Origin: DATFYP01 sp035626235
Lineage (GTDB): Archaea; Thermoproteota; Nitrososphaeria; Nitrososphaerales; Gagatemarchaeaceae
Length of the DNA: 46,199 bases
Direction of reading: 5' to 3'
NCBI GenBank assembly: GCA_035626235.1
Contig: DASPOB010000023.1
Span: 1-46,199, forward strand
The position numbers and the translations under genes were made by a program. The notes under the pieces are model-generated. The model ran no database searches, was not told the DNA's origin, and saw only the letters and a program-made list of their open reading frames with translations. Below, piece after piece: positions 19,266-28,642 of the stretch (its first letter is position 1; every line of letters begins with the position of its first letter).

Positions 19266-21446
19266 ATGCAACAGGTAGTGGCCAAGGCAGGCGGCGTAGT
19301 AGTGGTAGATGTACCTGCGCCGACAAACGGCGAAGACGAAATTCTCGTGGCGAACGCGTTCTCAGTGGTCAGCACGGGGACGGAGTCAGTAACCATCGAG
19401 CGAACTGAGCCTCGGTCCTACCTCGACGTGGTCAAGGATCCCAAGATGGCAGCCAAGGCGATCCGCTATCTGCGGGGATCCGGCGTTAAGAACACCCTGG
19501 AGGCCGTCAGGGACTCAAGGGCTCCGAAGAATGTCCTGGGATACAGCAGCGCGGGAATAGCGATAGCAGTCGGCAGAAACATAACTGACATCAATCCCGG
19601 AGACAGGGTCGCATGCGCAGGGGCTGGGGTGGCAAATCACGCCGAACTCATCTCCGTTCCGCGCAACTTGGTCGCAAAAGTACCATCTTCGGTCGGGCTC
19701 GACGCCGCCGCATTTGCGACCCTCGGCTCGATTGCCACTCACGGCATCCGGCGCGTCGGGGGTCAACTCGGTGAAACGCTGGCCATAGTCGGGACCGGCC
19801 TAATCGGGCTCCTCGGGGTCCAAATTGCCCATGCCTCGGGGATGAGAGTGATAGCGATCGACAAGGACCGCGGGAGGGCGGAGCTCGCGAAGTCACTTGG
19901 CGCGGATCTTGCTATGACCATTGAGAGCGCCGAGCAGCTTCGGGAATTCTACACGGCAACTGACGGAAAAGGAGCAGACGGCGTGATCGTGTTTGCCTCT
20001 GGATCTGGGAGCGAAGCTGTGAGGCTTGCGAGCAGGCTGGCGAGAGACAGGGGCAAGGTCGTCGTCGTGGGGATGGTAGGCCTCGATTTGGAGCGAGGGG
20101 TCCTGTACGAGAAGGAACTCGATGTTTCGATGTCCCGCTCCTACGGCCCAGGCAGGTACGACCCGGTCTACGAAGAGAGAGGCATAGACTATCCCTACTC
20201 GTACGTGCGTTGGACGGAGAACCGCAACATGCAGGCCTTCCTCAGGCTCTTGGAGACCGGCCAAGTCAATGTATCGAAGCTGATCGGAGAGGTCCACCCG
20301 CTGGCCGAGGCGGGGCAGGCGTACCGAAACCTCCTCTCTGCCGAGTCCAGGCCCATAAGCATCCTCTTCAAGTATAGCCCGGAGAAGTACGTGGCAGGCA
20401 GCCCTAGCACCGCAGCTCCCAGGCTACTGGCAATTTCACCGAGGTCCACGGGGGGCCCGGTGAAGGTCGGACTCGTGGGAGCAGGGAAGTTCGCCAAGGA
20501 ATTCATCCTCCCCAATCTGAAGAGGAACCAGGCGTTCCGCCTTACGACGCTGATTTCCTCCTCACCGACTAACGCAAAGGAGACGGGGGAGAAGTACGGG
20601 TTCGAGAGGTGCGGGACCGACTTCGCTGACGTCCTCCGCGACAAAGACGTCGACCTTGTCGTCGTGGCTACTCCACACAATCTCCATTCAAGGATGGTCG
20701 TGGAGTCTCTCAAGGCAGGAAAAGCGGTCTTCACGGAGAAACCACTATGCCTGACAGAAGGCGAACTCGATGAAATAGCAAAGACCGTCTCCGAGACGCG
20801 ACAGCCGGTGTACGTGGGGTTCAACCGAAGGTACTCCCCCCTTATCACGAAGGCACGAGAGCTGCTCAGAGGGACAAGTGGACCCTACATGATCAGCTAC
20901 CGGGTGAATGCCGGGCAAATACCTCTGTCCCACTGGCTCCAGGACCCGGCGGTGGGGGGTGGCAGAATCATCGGAGAGTGTGGCCATTTCTTCGACACGT
21001 TCGGCTTCCTCATCGGTTCTACGGTGAAATCCGCTAGGGTGTCCAGCGTCCCGTCGGGAAAAGGAAGCACCGTCGCCCATGACAACTTCATCGCAAGCCT
21101 GGATTGGGAAGACGGGTCGGTGACCTCGCTCGCCTACACTTCGCTCGGAAGCAATCTCATGCCCAAGGAGAGGATAGAGATCTTCGCTGGCTCAAGGAGC
21201 ATCGTGATCGACGACTTCAAGTCCGCCGAATTCTTTGGATACCCTTACAGGCCAGTCAAGCTCGACAGGCAGGACAAGGGGCACGCCGAGGAGTTCGACC
21301 AGCTCGCAAATGCGCTGTCGGGAAAGCAATCCGCCATGATTTCATTCGAGGACGCCTACAGGGCGACAAGAATCTCCATCATGGTGGACGGCATGGTCAG
21401 GGCGGGCGAGTCGCGCCCCGTCGACCAGCCCGCTCCGTTCCAATAG
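19266..21446 (+). CDS. Bidomain oxidoreductase: zinc-type alcohol dehydrogenase fused to Gfo/Idh/MocA dehydrogenase
   Basis: A 726-residue two-domain fusion. The first half (about 1-375) is a medium-chain dehydrogenase: NVLGYSSAGIAIAVGRN, GDRVACAGAGVANHAE, and the Rossmann motif AIVGTGLIGLLGVQIAHASG. The second half (from about 395) is a Gfo/Idh/MocA enzyme: VGLVGAGKFAKEFILPNL, ATPHNLHSRMVVESL, and the characteristic TEKPLCLTEGEL. Fusions of this type occur in bacterial capsule and lipopolysaccharide loci, where they are thought to oxidise nucleotide sugars or sugar acids. I prefer ATG at 19266, preceded by GAGGTG 10 bases upstream; an in-frame GTG at 19248 overlapping the previous stop is the alternative. 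Confidence 0.9.
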   Translation: MQQVVAKAGGVVVVDVPAPTNGEDEILVANAFSVVSTGTESVTIERTEPRSYLDVVKDPKMAAKAIRYLRGSGVKNTLEAVRDSRAPKNVLGYSSAGIAIAVGRNITDINPGDRVACAGAGVANHAELISVPRNLVAKVPSSVGLDAAAFATLGSIATHGIRRVGGQLGETLAIVGTGLIGLLGVQIAHASGMRVIAIDKDRGRAELAKSLGADLAMTIESAEQLREFYTATDGKGADGVIVFASGSGSEAVRLASRLARDRGKVVVVGMVGLDLERGVLYEKELDVSMSRSYGPGRYDPVYEERGIDYPYSYVRWTENRNMQAFLRLLETGQVNVSKLIGEVHPLAEAGQAYRNLLSAESRPISILFKYSPEKYVAGSPSTAAPRLLAISPRSTGGPVKVGLVGAGKFAKEFILPNLKRNQAFRLTTLISSSPTNAKETGEKYGFERCGTDFADVLRDKDVDLVVVATPHNLHSRMVVESLKAGKAVFTEKPLCLTEGELDEIAKTVSETRQPVYVGFNRRYSPLITKARELLRGTSGPYMISYRVNAGQIPLSHWLQDPAVGGGRIIGECGHFFDTFGFLIGSTVKSARVSSVPSGKGSTVAHDNFIASLDWEDGSVTSLAYTSLGSNLMPKERIEIFAGSRSIVIDDFKSAEFFGYPYRPVKLDRQDKGHAEEFDQLANALSGKQSAMISFEDAYRATRISIMVDGMVRAGESRPVDQPAPFQ

Positions 21447-21496
21447 ACTAGATTCAGGTCAGTTGGCGAAGCAGGCTGAGCAAGAAGGGGGAGACC

Positions 21497-23032
21497 GTGG
21501 CTCAGAAGGCGACCAAGGGCCTCGCCTTCAACACCGTGAGAACCATCCTTTCGGCGGTCCTTTCCCTGGTCTACAGCATCCTCGTCGTGAGGTACCTTCA
21601 CATCCAAAGCTTCGGCGTGTTTGTCTTCCTCGACAGCATCTTTTCTCTTCTGGGGGGCCTGTTCATGCCTCTGACACACCAGGCCCAGGCCAGGTACATC
21701 CCCGAATTCATGGCGCAGGAGAGATACCCTTTGGTGCGCCGCCTGATTGGCGTCGGCCAGAGGATCAACATCCTGCTCGCCTTGGCCTTCGCGCTTCCTT
21801 TCATCATTTTCGCATTTCCTGTGGCAGTGGCCCTGGGGAACCCCACCTGGGTGCCGTACATCCAACTCATGGCCTTCAGCATGGTAATCTCGGCTGGGCT
21901 CGGAATACTCAAGGCGATTCTCAACGCCTTCTACGACCAGAAATTCCTGAGCATCTGGGAGTCCTTCTTCTCGTTCCTGAGTCTCGTCCTCCTCATCCTG
22001 TTCGTCGTCTACCTGCAATGGGGGGTCACCGGCGCGATACTCGTCAGTGTCATCACCTACGGCGCCTCGGGCATCCTTTACTTCTATCGCATGAACTCGA
22101 ACTACTCCTCCAACGTCAAAGGGGAGACGGAACCCATTGGGAAGCCGCTCGGGACTCGAATCCGGAAGTACGTCATACCGAATGCGGTCGGGAACCTCGT
22201 CTCGCAATTCGCGAGCGCCTACGGCGGGGTCCTCTTTCTCGGCCTCCTTTCGAGCACGGCGAATGTTGCCTACTTTGACATCCCCAACACATTCGTCCAG
22301 AGGGTATTCAGCCAGGTGCAGCTGATCATAGGAGGACTCAGTCTCGTGACCTTGGTGGAGGTCAATGTCAAGAGTCCTGGAAACTTGGCACTCGCTTCGA
22401 GACAATTCACCAAGTTCGTCACCATCTACACCCTGCCAGTGATGGCGGGAGGGCTGGTCCTCGCCTCCCCGATACTGACGGTTCTCTACGGCTCCCAGGC
22501 CCTTCCTGCGGTGCTCCCGTTCCAGTTTCTCCTTGTGGTCTTGGGGATGGCTACCGTACTCCAGTTCAGCGTCACTCTCCTCTTCGTGCTTGACAAAGCT
22601 TTCAGGGCCTTACTGTGGTCCGCACTCAACGCCGTGCTCCAGCTTGTTATGCTCGTCATGCTCGTACCGATGATGGGAGCTATGGGTGCCGTAATCGCGC
22701 TATCGGCATCCACCCTGGTCACGGCGGCTGGGGTCACGTATGACGTTTCCGTCCGACTCAAGGTCGGTGCCATCATACCTCTCGAGGCCATTCTCAGGAC
22801 AGTTCTGGCGTCTGCAATAATGGGGTCGTTCGTCTACGCGTGGGGTCTGGTGCTTCCCATCGACAGTGCTGCGACATTGACCCTCGCGGTGGTCTTGGGA
22901 CTTTCCGTGTATCTCCTTTGTCTGCGGCTCACTAGGGTCTTCAGTGAGACCGACAGACGTCTCGTTGAGGCTTCTTCGATTCCGTTCAAGTCCCTGCTTC
23001 TGAAATTCTTCTGGAGGGCGCGAGAAAGCTGA
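21497..23032 (+). CDS. Polysaccharide flippase, Wzx/MOP superfamily
   Basis: A 511-residue membrane protein with about 12-14 hydrophobic helices, the size and pattern of Wzx-type oligosaccharide flippases. The N-terminus KGLAFNTVRTILSAVLSLVY and VVRYLHIQSFGVFVFLDSI is typical, followed by LGNPTWVPYIQLMAF and the repeat half starting near TRIRKYVIPNAVGNLVSQF. It would move the lipid-linked glycan made by neighbouring transferases to the outer face. The start is GTG 21497 with GGGGGAG just upstream; there are 50 non-coding bases after the preceding gene. Confidence 0.9.
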   Translation: MAQKATKGLAFNTVRTILSAVLSLVYSILVVRYLHIQSFGVFVFLDSIFSLLGGLFMPLTHQAQARYIPEFMAQERYPLVRRLIGVGQRINILLALAFALPFIIFAFPVAVALGNPTWVPYIQLMAFSMVISAGLGILKAILNAFYDQKFLSIWESFFSFLSLVLLILFVVYLQWGVTGAILVSVITYGASGILYFYRMNSNYSSNVKGETEPIGKPLGTRIRKYVIPNAVGNLVSQFASAYGGVLFLGLLSSTANVAYFDIPNTFVQRVFSQVQLIIGGLSLVTLVEVNVKSPGNLALASRQFTKFVTIYTLPVMAGGLVLASPILTVLYGSQALPAVLPFQFLLVVLGMATVLQFSVTLLFVLDKAFRALLWSALNAVLQLVMLVMLVPMMGAMGAVIALSASTLVTAAGVTYDVSVRLKVGAIIPLEAILRTVLASAIMGSFVYAWGLVLPIDSAATLTLAVVLGLSVYLLCLRLTRVFSETDRRLVEASSIPFKSLLLKFFWRARES

Positions 23033-24441
23033 CGACCGCCGGCCGCTACCACCCTGCCCTTCTGGAGCAAAGCGTGAGCAACCTCTGGGCCTGGCTCCAT
23101 ACATGGGAGGACGCCGCAGGGGGCATCCACGGGCCCGTAGTCTACCACCATCGCGACAACCTGAAGGTCCTCAGGCCAGACACCTGGACCCAGGGCGCCG
23201 CGCTGCTAGGCCTGCTCAACGCACACAGGGCTTCGGGAGATTCGCAGTACCTCCACGCCGCCAGGATGCTCGGCTCTTTCCTGGTTGGAAACTACATTCC
23301 GGAACTCCATGTTTACCGGGACTCAAATTTCGACCAGAAACCCCTCGGACAACCAGCCCTCGAGGGCAATGCCATCGCGAGCCTTTCCTTGCTTGAACTT
23401 GCGAAAGCTCTAGGTTCGGAAGGCCCCGGCTTCGAACGCGTAGCAAGAGACAACATCGACGGATTCGTGACGAAAGAATGGGACTCGGAGGCGAAATCGT
23501 TCATGGTGAAGTACCACTCTGGCAGGGCCCACATCCACAACAAGGGCGCCATGGCGATACTTGCCATACTCTCCTGCGAGGGGGGGGCGCGGGGAGAGCT
23601 GACTGAGAAGTACGCGGTTCCCGCTGCGGATTTCATGATGGCCTGCCAGGTAGACGAAGGCGGGATGGCAGGAGCGTTTCCATATGCTGACCGGGACGTG
23701 AACTACAGGACCATCTACTCTCTGGTCACTGCGCTGGGCCTGCTGGGCATGCACCGGGCCACAGGGGAGTCGAAGTACCTTCAAAGCGTCGAGAGACTTC
23801 TGGGCAATCTCTCAAAATTCGTAGACACCAAGACCGGCCTGATCTGTCACTACCACCACACGGGATATCCCCAATGGATCACCGACACAATCATGTACAA
23901 CCTGGTCGGCAAACTGGTGAGCGACCAGGGAGGCACGTTCGCAGCCGATGGATCCGGAAGCGCGCTTCCTCGAGTGCTCGCGTACCAGTATCCGTCGGGG
24001 GCCTTCCCCCTTTCTTTAGGGTTCGAAGACCTCTGGTACAAGGAAGTGATGGGGGCGCGGCCTGAAATCAGAAGATGGAGAGACGTCCTCCCCACGCCTG
24101 GAATGAACGCCTGGAACTTCTGGTTCCTGACCTCCATGCTCGAGAAGGGCATCACGATTCCCCCGCCGTCCCTGAGCCTGCCGTGCACGATGTCCTCAGA
24201 CAGAGAGGAAGGCGAGGGTCCATATGCCATCACTGACGGAGAGAAAGAGTTGCGCGTAACAGCGTTGCCTTCGGGGGCAGTGAGATTGCTGATTTCAAAG
24301 CATGATGACGTTCCCATTGTCTGCGGGCTAGCAGAGAGGTCGAACTACTGGAAGACAATCGATTCAATCATGCGCTATCCATGGCCCGTGCGACGAATAA
24401 TCCTCGCCGCCCCCAGATTATTCATGAGAGTCAAACATTGA
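23029..24441 (+). CDS. Probable (alpha/alpha)6-barrel sugar-active enzyme
   Basis: A protein of about 470 residues with repeated helical hairpins typical of six-hairpin glycosidases, lyases and C5-epimerases: PDTWTQGAALLGLLNAHRA, ALEGNAIASLSLLELAKAL, YRTIYSLVTALGLLGMHRA and TPGMNAWNFWFLTSMLEK. No signal peptide is present, so it is probably cytoplasmic. A conventional GTG start lies at 23074. An in-frame CTG at 23029 overlaps the flippase stop as CTGA, has GGAGGG 10 bases upstream, and adds a helical N-terminus that fits the first hairpin; I report the longer form, but either is possible. Substrate unknown; uronate or lipid-linked sugar processing is an inference. Confidence 0.75.
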   Translation: MTTAGRYHPALLEQSVSNLWAWLHTWEDAAGGIHGPVVYHHRDNLKVLRPDTWTQGAALLGLLNAHRASGDSQYLHAARMLGSFLVGNYIPELHVYRDSNFDQKPLGQPALEGNAIASLSLLELAKALGSEGPGFERVARDNIDGFVTKEWDSEAKSFMVKYHSGRAHIHNKGAMAILAILSCEGGARGELTEKYAVPAADFMMACQVDEGGMAGAFPYADRDVNYRTIYSLVTALGLLGMHRATGESKYLQSVERLLGNLSKFVDTKTGLICHYHHTGYPQWITDTIMYNLVGKLVSDQGGTFAADGSGSALPRVLAYQYPSGAFPLSLGFEDLWYKEVMGARPEIRRWRDVLPTPGMNAWNFWFLTSMLEKGITIPPPSLSLPCTMSSDREEGEGPYAITDGEKELRVTALPSGAVRLLISKHDDVPIVCGLAERSNYWKTIDSIMRYPWPVRRIILAAPRLFMRVKH

Positions 24442-27400
24442 CTGCAATCTTTACACGGAGTGGGGCGAAGGGGTATCTGCACAAGGTCCTTTCCGTCGTC
24501 GTTCTGTTGACACTGCTCGTTCCTGTACCTGCCCAGGCCCTCTCCCAGAATCCTAGCGCACCCCTTTCTACCGCCGAGTCCTCAGGCGTGCTTCCCCACT
24601 CCGTGTTCGAACAGGGGCTTCTTAATCTGACCAGGGCGGAACTTGTGACGTTAGTGGGAGGAGAGAACAACATGAATGTCTCGGGGTTCTCGCGCGTTAT
24701 CATGAATGACTTCTGGCCCACCCAGACGCGGGTCGTCGGCCTCGACATCGGGTGGACCTATTACGCCAACACTACAACGCCCATGCCCCACGAGAAGTGG
24801 GTTGACGACTTCCTCACGGCCGCGGACGAAGACAACATCTCCGTCGCCTTCTACCTTCCCGACTGGGGAGCGAACGTGACCGGTCAGAGTTGGTGGAGCG
24901 AAGTCGAGGCGAAATACCCGTTCCTTCAGACATCGACCGCCGATGGCCTTCCTGTAAACCAGAGCACTGCAACTTCTCTGGTTCTGAACTCTCCCATCGT
25001 CGTACAACAGCTAGAACGAGACCTGTCGCAGCTCCTTCGATACTACGGGAAGCATGACTCCTGGGTCGGTCTCATAAGCGACAGCTTGGCAGGCGCACCC
25101 AATGCCGACGAGCTACTGTCGAACACTGGATTCGACAGGTACTCGATCTCCCAATTCGCGAACTCGACCTTCTACCTGCGCACCGTCAACGGGTCGGGGA
25201 GCTACCCCGATGGCACAAACTCATCCCTGTGGAGCGCGTTTCATCAGCCGGTCAGCTCTCCCGAACTCGTGACCGGGTACTGGCAGTCTCCTGACTCCCT
25301 GCCGCTTTACAACGGTAGCCAGAACGAGCTTGCCATCAGAATCTCCGTCCCTTCCACCACGTTCAATCCCAAGGTAAGGCTGTACCTCGGAAAGACCGGC
25401 TCGCCTACCTCGCCCATCCAGCTGGCCCTCGTCCCCTCTTCCAACGTCACCGGCTACCCATTGGCCAAGCCGCTCGTGAACGTCACCCTGGACCCCTCCC
25501 AGGTCTCCCAGAGGGCGAATTGGACCGAGCCCATCCAGTTCAACGCTTCACTCACTGCAGACACCCCGTACTGGATAGTGGCCAACTCTCCCGCCGGAAA
25601 CGAGACCAATTCTTATCAGGTCTGGTACCGCGACTTCCACACCGATGACTCGGCGGTCGCAACTGAGGGGTCCAAAGGGATCTGGTATCCAATGGGGAGC
25701 GCGATAGCGTGGATTACGAACTCCGCCGGCGAGGACCTCAAGATCTATCCGTACCAGAACGTGGGAATCGCTCGAAACGACGGTTCCACGGTGGTCCAGC
25801 AGTTCGAGACGGAGCAAGCAATCGACGTAAGGACCGTCTACATCTTCGTTGCAGACAAGCTCTATTCCACCGTCAACTCGACGCTCCAGATCATCGACGA
25901 CCAGGACTCGAGCGTGCTCGCCTCGGTCACTTTCTCCCAAGCCGCCTTCAAAGGCACGTACTGGTGGGTCCCCATCTCTCTGCCGACCGCCGTCTACCTG
26001 CAGGCCGACCACCCGTACAGCCTCAAGCTTCTCCCCGTCGCTCCGGGGAACGGCTGGCAGTGGCACTACCTGATTACCGACCCTTCCCGGGCTGGCTTCC
26101 AGGGCAGGGCTAGGGTTCAGCTCTTCCGGCTTGAGTCGTACAGCATACTCTCTCTGAACCTGATGCACATCGGACCCCCGGGAAGGACGGGACCCGAGAA
26201 CGGGTTTCCTGGGGCCACAAACACGACGTGGTACGCTCAAAGCTTCACGATTTCGGTGACCGCGCCGCTGCTCCTCGTCCAGGCAAACGTCGAGAAGTAC
26301 TGCCACCCAGGTTCGGTCACGGGGACCCTCGCCCCGTGCCCCGCGGGCCAGCACCCGGGCAACCTTGTAATTCAGCTGAGGAACAACAACGCGGCCGAAG
26401 ACTCGCCGGGGTCAACAGTCCTCGCAAACAAGACAATACCGGAAGCGGGAATACCTTGGGGGAGGGTGTGGGTTAACGCCACCGGTTGGAACCTGAACCT
26501 GACTGCAGGGATGACCTATTGGGTCGTTCTCTCCACGGTCAACGGAACGACAGGGGGATACTATCCATGGAAGGAGGAGTCTGCCTACCAGCATCTGATA
26601 TTGAGGTCAAGCGATGGAGGGGCGACCTGGGGAAGGCCCAGGGAGCCGGCAGACATGCTGATCGACCTCCGCACCGGAGCCCAATCCTTTACCGTCGAAC
26701 CGGAGTACGAAATAACCGTGAATGTAGGCAGCACGAGCTGGGTGTCTCAGTCAATTGAGGTCGGCCGACCCACGAACGTGTCCACGATACTGATATTCGT
26801 CTCGAGGGAAGATCAAGACAACGAAGGGACGATCACAGTCGACGTGAGGGCCGACGACGGGTACGGGCACCCATCGCCGATGGTGCTGGCGACAGGGAGT
26901 CTCACACCGAATGAGGACGTTGTAACTTGGAAGGGCATCTGGGCGGTGAATCTGGACTATCCGATAACGCTTCAAGCTGGTGTGAAGTACTGGCTCGTAT
27001 TCAGAAGTGTGGACACAAAGGTGGGTCATCGCTACCACCCGGAAATGGGAGTGCAGGCCTTCGCCTTCTACAACGACTCGGCAAGCTACGGGGGGTCCGC
27101 CCTCGGGGCCTACGAGACGAGCGACTCAGGCCAGACGTGGAGCCTGATAGGAGGTAGGCACACCGACCTGATATTTGGCCTAGCGTACTCCCCTCTTTCA
27201 AGCTCTAAACCGTCAATGAAACAACTGGTGGCTGAGATCCAGTCAAGGCAACTGTTGAACATCAACGGCGGCCGCTTTTCGTCTGCTTGGCAATCGTTCT
27301 TGGCAGTGTCGACCAGCGAGATTGAAGCAGGTCTGGTCTCTTGGCTCAGCCAGCAGGGGTTCACTCGGCTCGCTTCTGGGAACACTACGTCTACCATTCC

Positions 27401-28418
27401 GCCCAGGACGTGGATAGCCTTCGACACGAACTCCCCGTCCATGTTTGAGGACTCGGCACCGGGACCGTCTGAATTCGACCTCTACCCCGCAATCAGCATC
27501 AACCCGGGGACCCAGTCAGTCGTCCCGTCAGGGGGCCCGCCCAACTCGATACCGGTCATTGTCCTAGCGTCCCAAGGCGGGTTGGAGAACGCCACCGCGT
27601 TAGACTTCCTCACGGCTGTCTCCTACCTCAACAGGTCCATCGTGTTCGTTAATGCGGACCCTGTGGGATTCTTCGGAAGGCTGAACTCGCTTTCGGACGC
27701 ATTCAATCTGCTTTCTAGGATGCGTAGCCAAGGACTTTCGTGGCCCGATTTCGGCTCTTCATCCTCATCCGGATTGGCAGTCGGACCATGGATGATACAG
27801 AATCCCCCTGGCGCGGTGGAAAATTCGAGCGTCTTGGCGTCGCTCCAAAACCGGTCTCTTGCCTCTGTAGACATCGGTTCGATGAACCTGACCTGGAAGG
27901 GCACTGGGGCTCACTACCACCCCAGCAGCGGGACTTCGCAGGTCGCCTACCTTCTCAACACCTGGCTTGACCTCGATTCGGACTACTCGAACGTTCCTGC
28001 CTCATCTCAAACGGTTTACCCCAACCAGGCACTTCTAAAGTTCGCCGCTCCACGGGGTGAGGAAATCTGGGCACTGATTAACTCGACCAGGCCAGTCCAG
28101 GTTGTTGCGGTGAACGACGTTCCCCTTCCCGAGGCGACGACCTATTCTTCGCTTGTCGCTGATTCTTATGCTTCGCGAGGGTGGTCCCAACAGCCCTCCG
28201 GGATACTTCTGGTGAGATTCCCGTCGTCAGGACAGGACACGGTGAGAGTCGTCATCGCCCCGCCTCCACAACCGAATCAGTTGGTTGTAGGTCTAACCAT
28301 CGCCGCGCCTTTCATAGTCTTGGCGTCAGCTGTCGTCGCCGATGTCACGGTGTGGGCGCTCTTTCTCAGAAAGAAGGGAAGTACCCGTGCAGGCCACCAA
28401 GTCCGAGATGAGGCCTGA
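24438..28418 (+). CDS. Giant secreted, membrane-anchored surface protein with glycosidase-like N-terminal domain
   Basis: A 1326-residue protein starting at TTG 24438 (TTGA overlap, GAGAG upstream). Signal sequence at about 15-35 (VLSVVVLLTLLVPVPAQA). Residues about 70-230 look like a TIM-barrel glycosidase segment (TRVVGLDIGWTYYANTTT, QLLRYYGKHDSWVGLISD), in the style of the beta-galactosidase/GH42 group, but I cannot place both catalytic acids with confidence. The middle holds several beta-sandwich repeats with a shared pattern (TYWW/PYWIV/YWVVL after about 90-170 residues), likely carbohydrate-binding or stalk modules, with many N-glycosylation sequons. A single helix near 1283-1308 and a basic tail anchor it. 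It closes the long operon. Confidence 0.8.
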   Translation: MTAIFTRSGAKGYLHKVLSVVVLLTLLVPVPAQALSQNPSAPLSTAESSGVLPHSVFEQGLLNLTRAELVTLVGGENNMNVSGFSRVIMNDFWPTQTRVVGLDIGWTYYANTTTPMPHEKWVDDFLTAADEDNISVAFYLPDWGANVTGQSWWSEVEAKYPFLQTSTADGLPVNQSTATSLVLNSPIVVQQLERDLSQLLRYYGKHDSWVGLISDSLAGAPNADELLSNTGFDRYSISQFANSTFYLRTVNGSGSYPDGTNSSLWSAFHQPVSSPELVTGYWQSPDSLPLYNGSQNELAIRISVPSTTFNPKVRLYLGKTGSPTSPIQLALVPSSNVTGYPLAKPLVNVTLDPSQVSQRANWTEPIQFNASLTADTPYWIVANSPAGNETNSYQVWYRDFHTDDSAVATEGSKGIWYPMGSAIAWITNSAGEDLKIYPYQNVGIARNDGSTVVQQFETEQAIDVRTVYIFVADKLYSTVNSTLQIIDDQDSSVLASVTFSQAAFKGTYWWVPISLPTAVYLQADHPYSLKLLPVAPGNGWQWHYLITDPSRAGFQGRARVQLFRLESYSILSLNLMHIGPPGRTGPENGFPGATNTTWYAQSFTISVTAPLLLVQANVEKYCHPGSVTGTLAPCPAGQHPGNLVIQLRNNNAAEDSPGSTVLANKTIPEAGIPWGRVWVNATGWNLNLTAGMTYWVVLSTVNGTTGGYYPWKEESAYQHLILRSSDGGATWGRPREPADMLIDLRTGAQSFTVEPEYEITVNVGSTSWVSQSIEVGRPTNVSTILIFVSREDQDNEGTITVDVRADDGYGHPSPMVLATGSLTPNEDVVTWKGIWAVNLDYPITLQAGVKYWLVFRSVDTKVGHRYHPEMGVQAFAFYNDSASYGGSALGAYETSDSGQTWSLIGGRHTDLIFGLAYSPLSSSKPSMKQLVAEIQSRQLLNINGGRFSSAWQSFLAVSTSEIEAGLVSWLSQQGFTRLASGNTTSTIPPRTWIAFDTNSPSMFEDSAPGPSEFDLYPAISINPGTQSVVPSGGPPNSIPVIVLASQGGLENATALDFLTAVSYLNRSIVFVNADPVGFFGRLNSLSDAFNLLSRMRSQGLSWPDFGSSSSSGLAVGPWMIQNPPGAVENSSVLASLQNRSLASVDIGSMNLTWKGTGAHYHPSSGTSQVAYLLNTWLDLDSDYSNVPASSQTVYPNQALLKFAAPRGEEIWALINSTRPVQVVAVNDVPLPEATTYSSLVADSYASRGWSQQPSGILLVRFPSSGQDTVRVVIAPPPQPNQLVVGLTIAAPFIVLASAVVADVTVWALFLRKKGSTRAGHQVRDEA

Positions 28419-28465
28419 CCTCGACGGCTAAGTTTCAACTGTACCTTGATGAAGTCCAGCATCAT

Positions 28466-28476
28466 ACAAACTTAAG
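28466..28476 (+). promoter_or_regulatory. Possible TATA-like element
   Basis: An AT-rich patch (ACAAACTTAAG) in an otherwise GC-rich gap after the long operon. It could serve as the TATA box of the lipid-gene unit, giving a leader of about 140 bases. No clear BRE is visible, so this is weak. Confidence 0.25.
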
Positions 28477-28611
28477 AGGAAAAGGGACTCGCGAACGCCG
28501 AATCAGGCCATTGAGTCTCAGTGCAGAAGTCGCTCGTCCCTCCTCGAGCGTGTTCAGAACCCTTCCGCAGTTGCCTCGGCCGCGGTGGACGAGGGCAGGC
28601 GCCTCCCGCCT

Positions 28612-28635
28612 CTCAGCGGGTCTCCTTGCTGAGGT
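28612..28635 (+). promoter_or_regulatory. Hairpin overlapping the ribosome binding site of the reductase gene
   Basis: CTCAGC at 28612-28617 pairs with GCTGAG at 28628-28633 across a 10-base loop. The right arm overlaps the Shine-Dalgarno GAGGT (28631-28635) of the gene starting at 28643. If it forms in the mRNA it would partly hide the ribosome binding site. Confidence 0.35.
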
Positions 28636-28642
28636 GCGCTAG

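Noticed and set aside
21356..22405. 349-codon minus-strand frame opposite the flippase gene
   Set aside because: Asp/Glu/His-rich antisense shadow of a membrane protein; the flippase reading has clear helices and a ribosome site.
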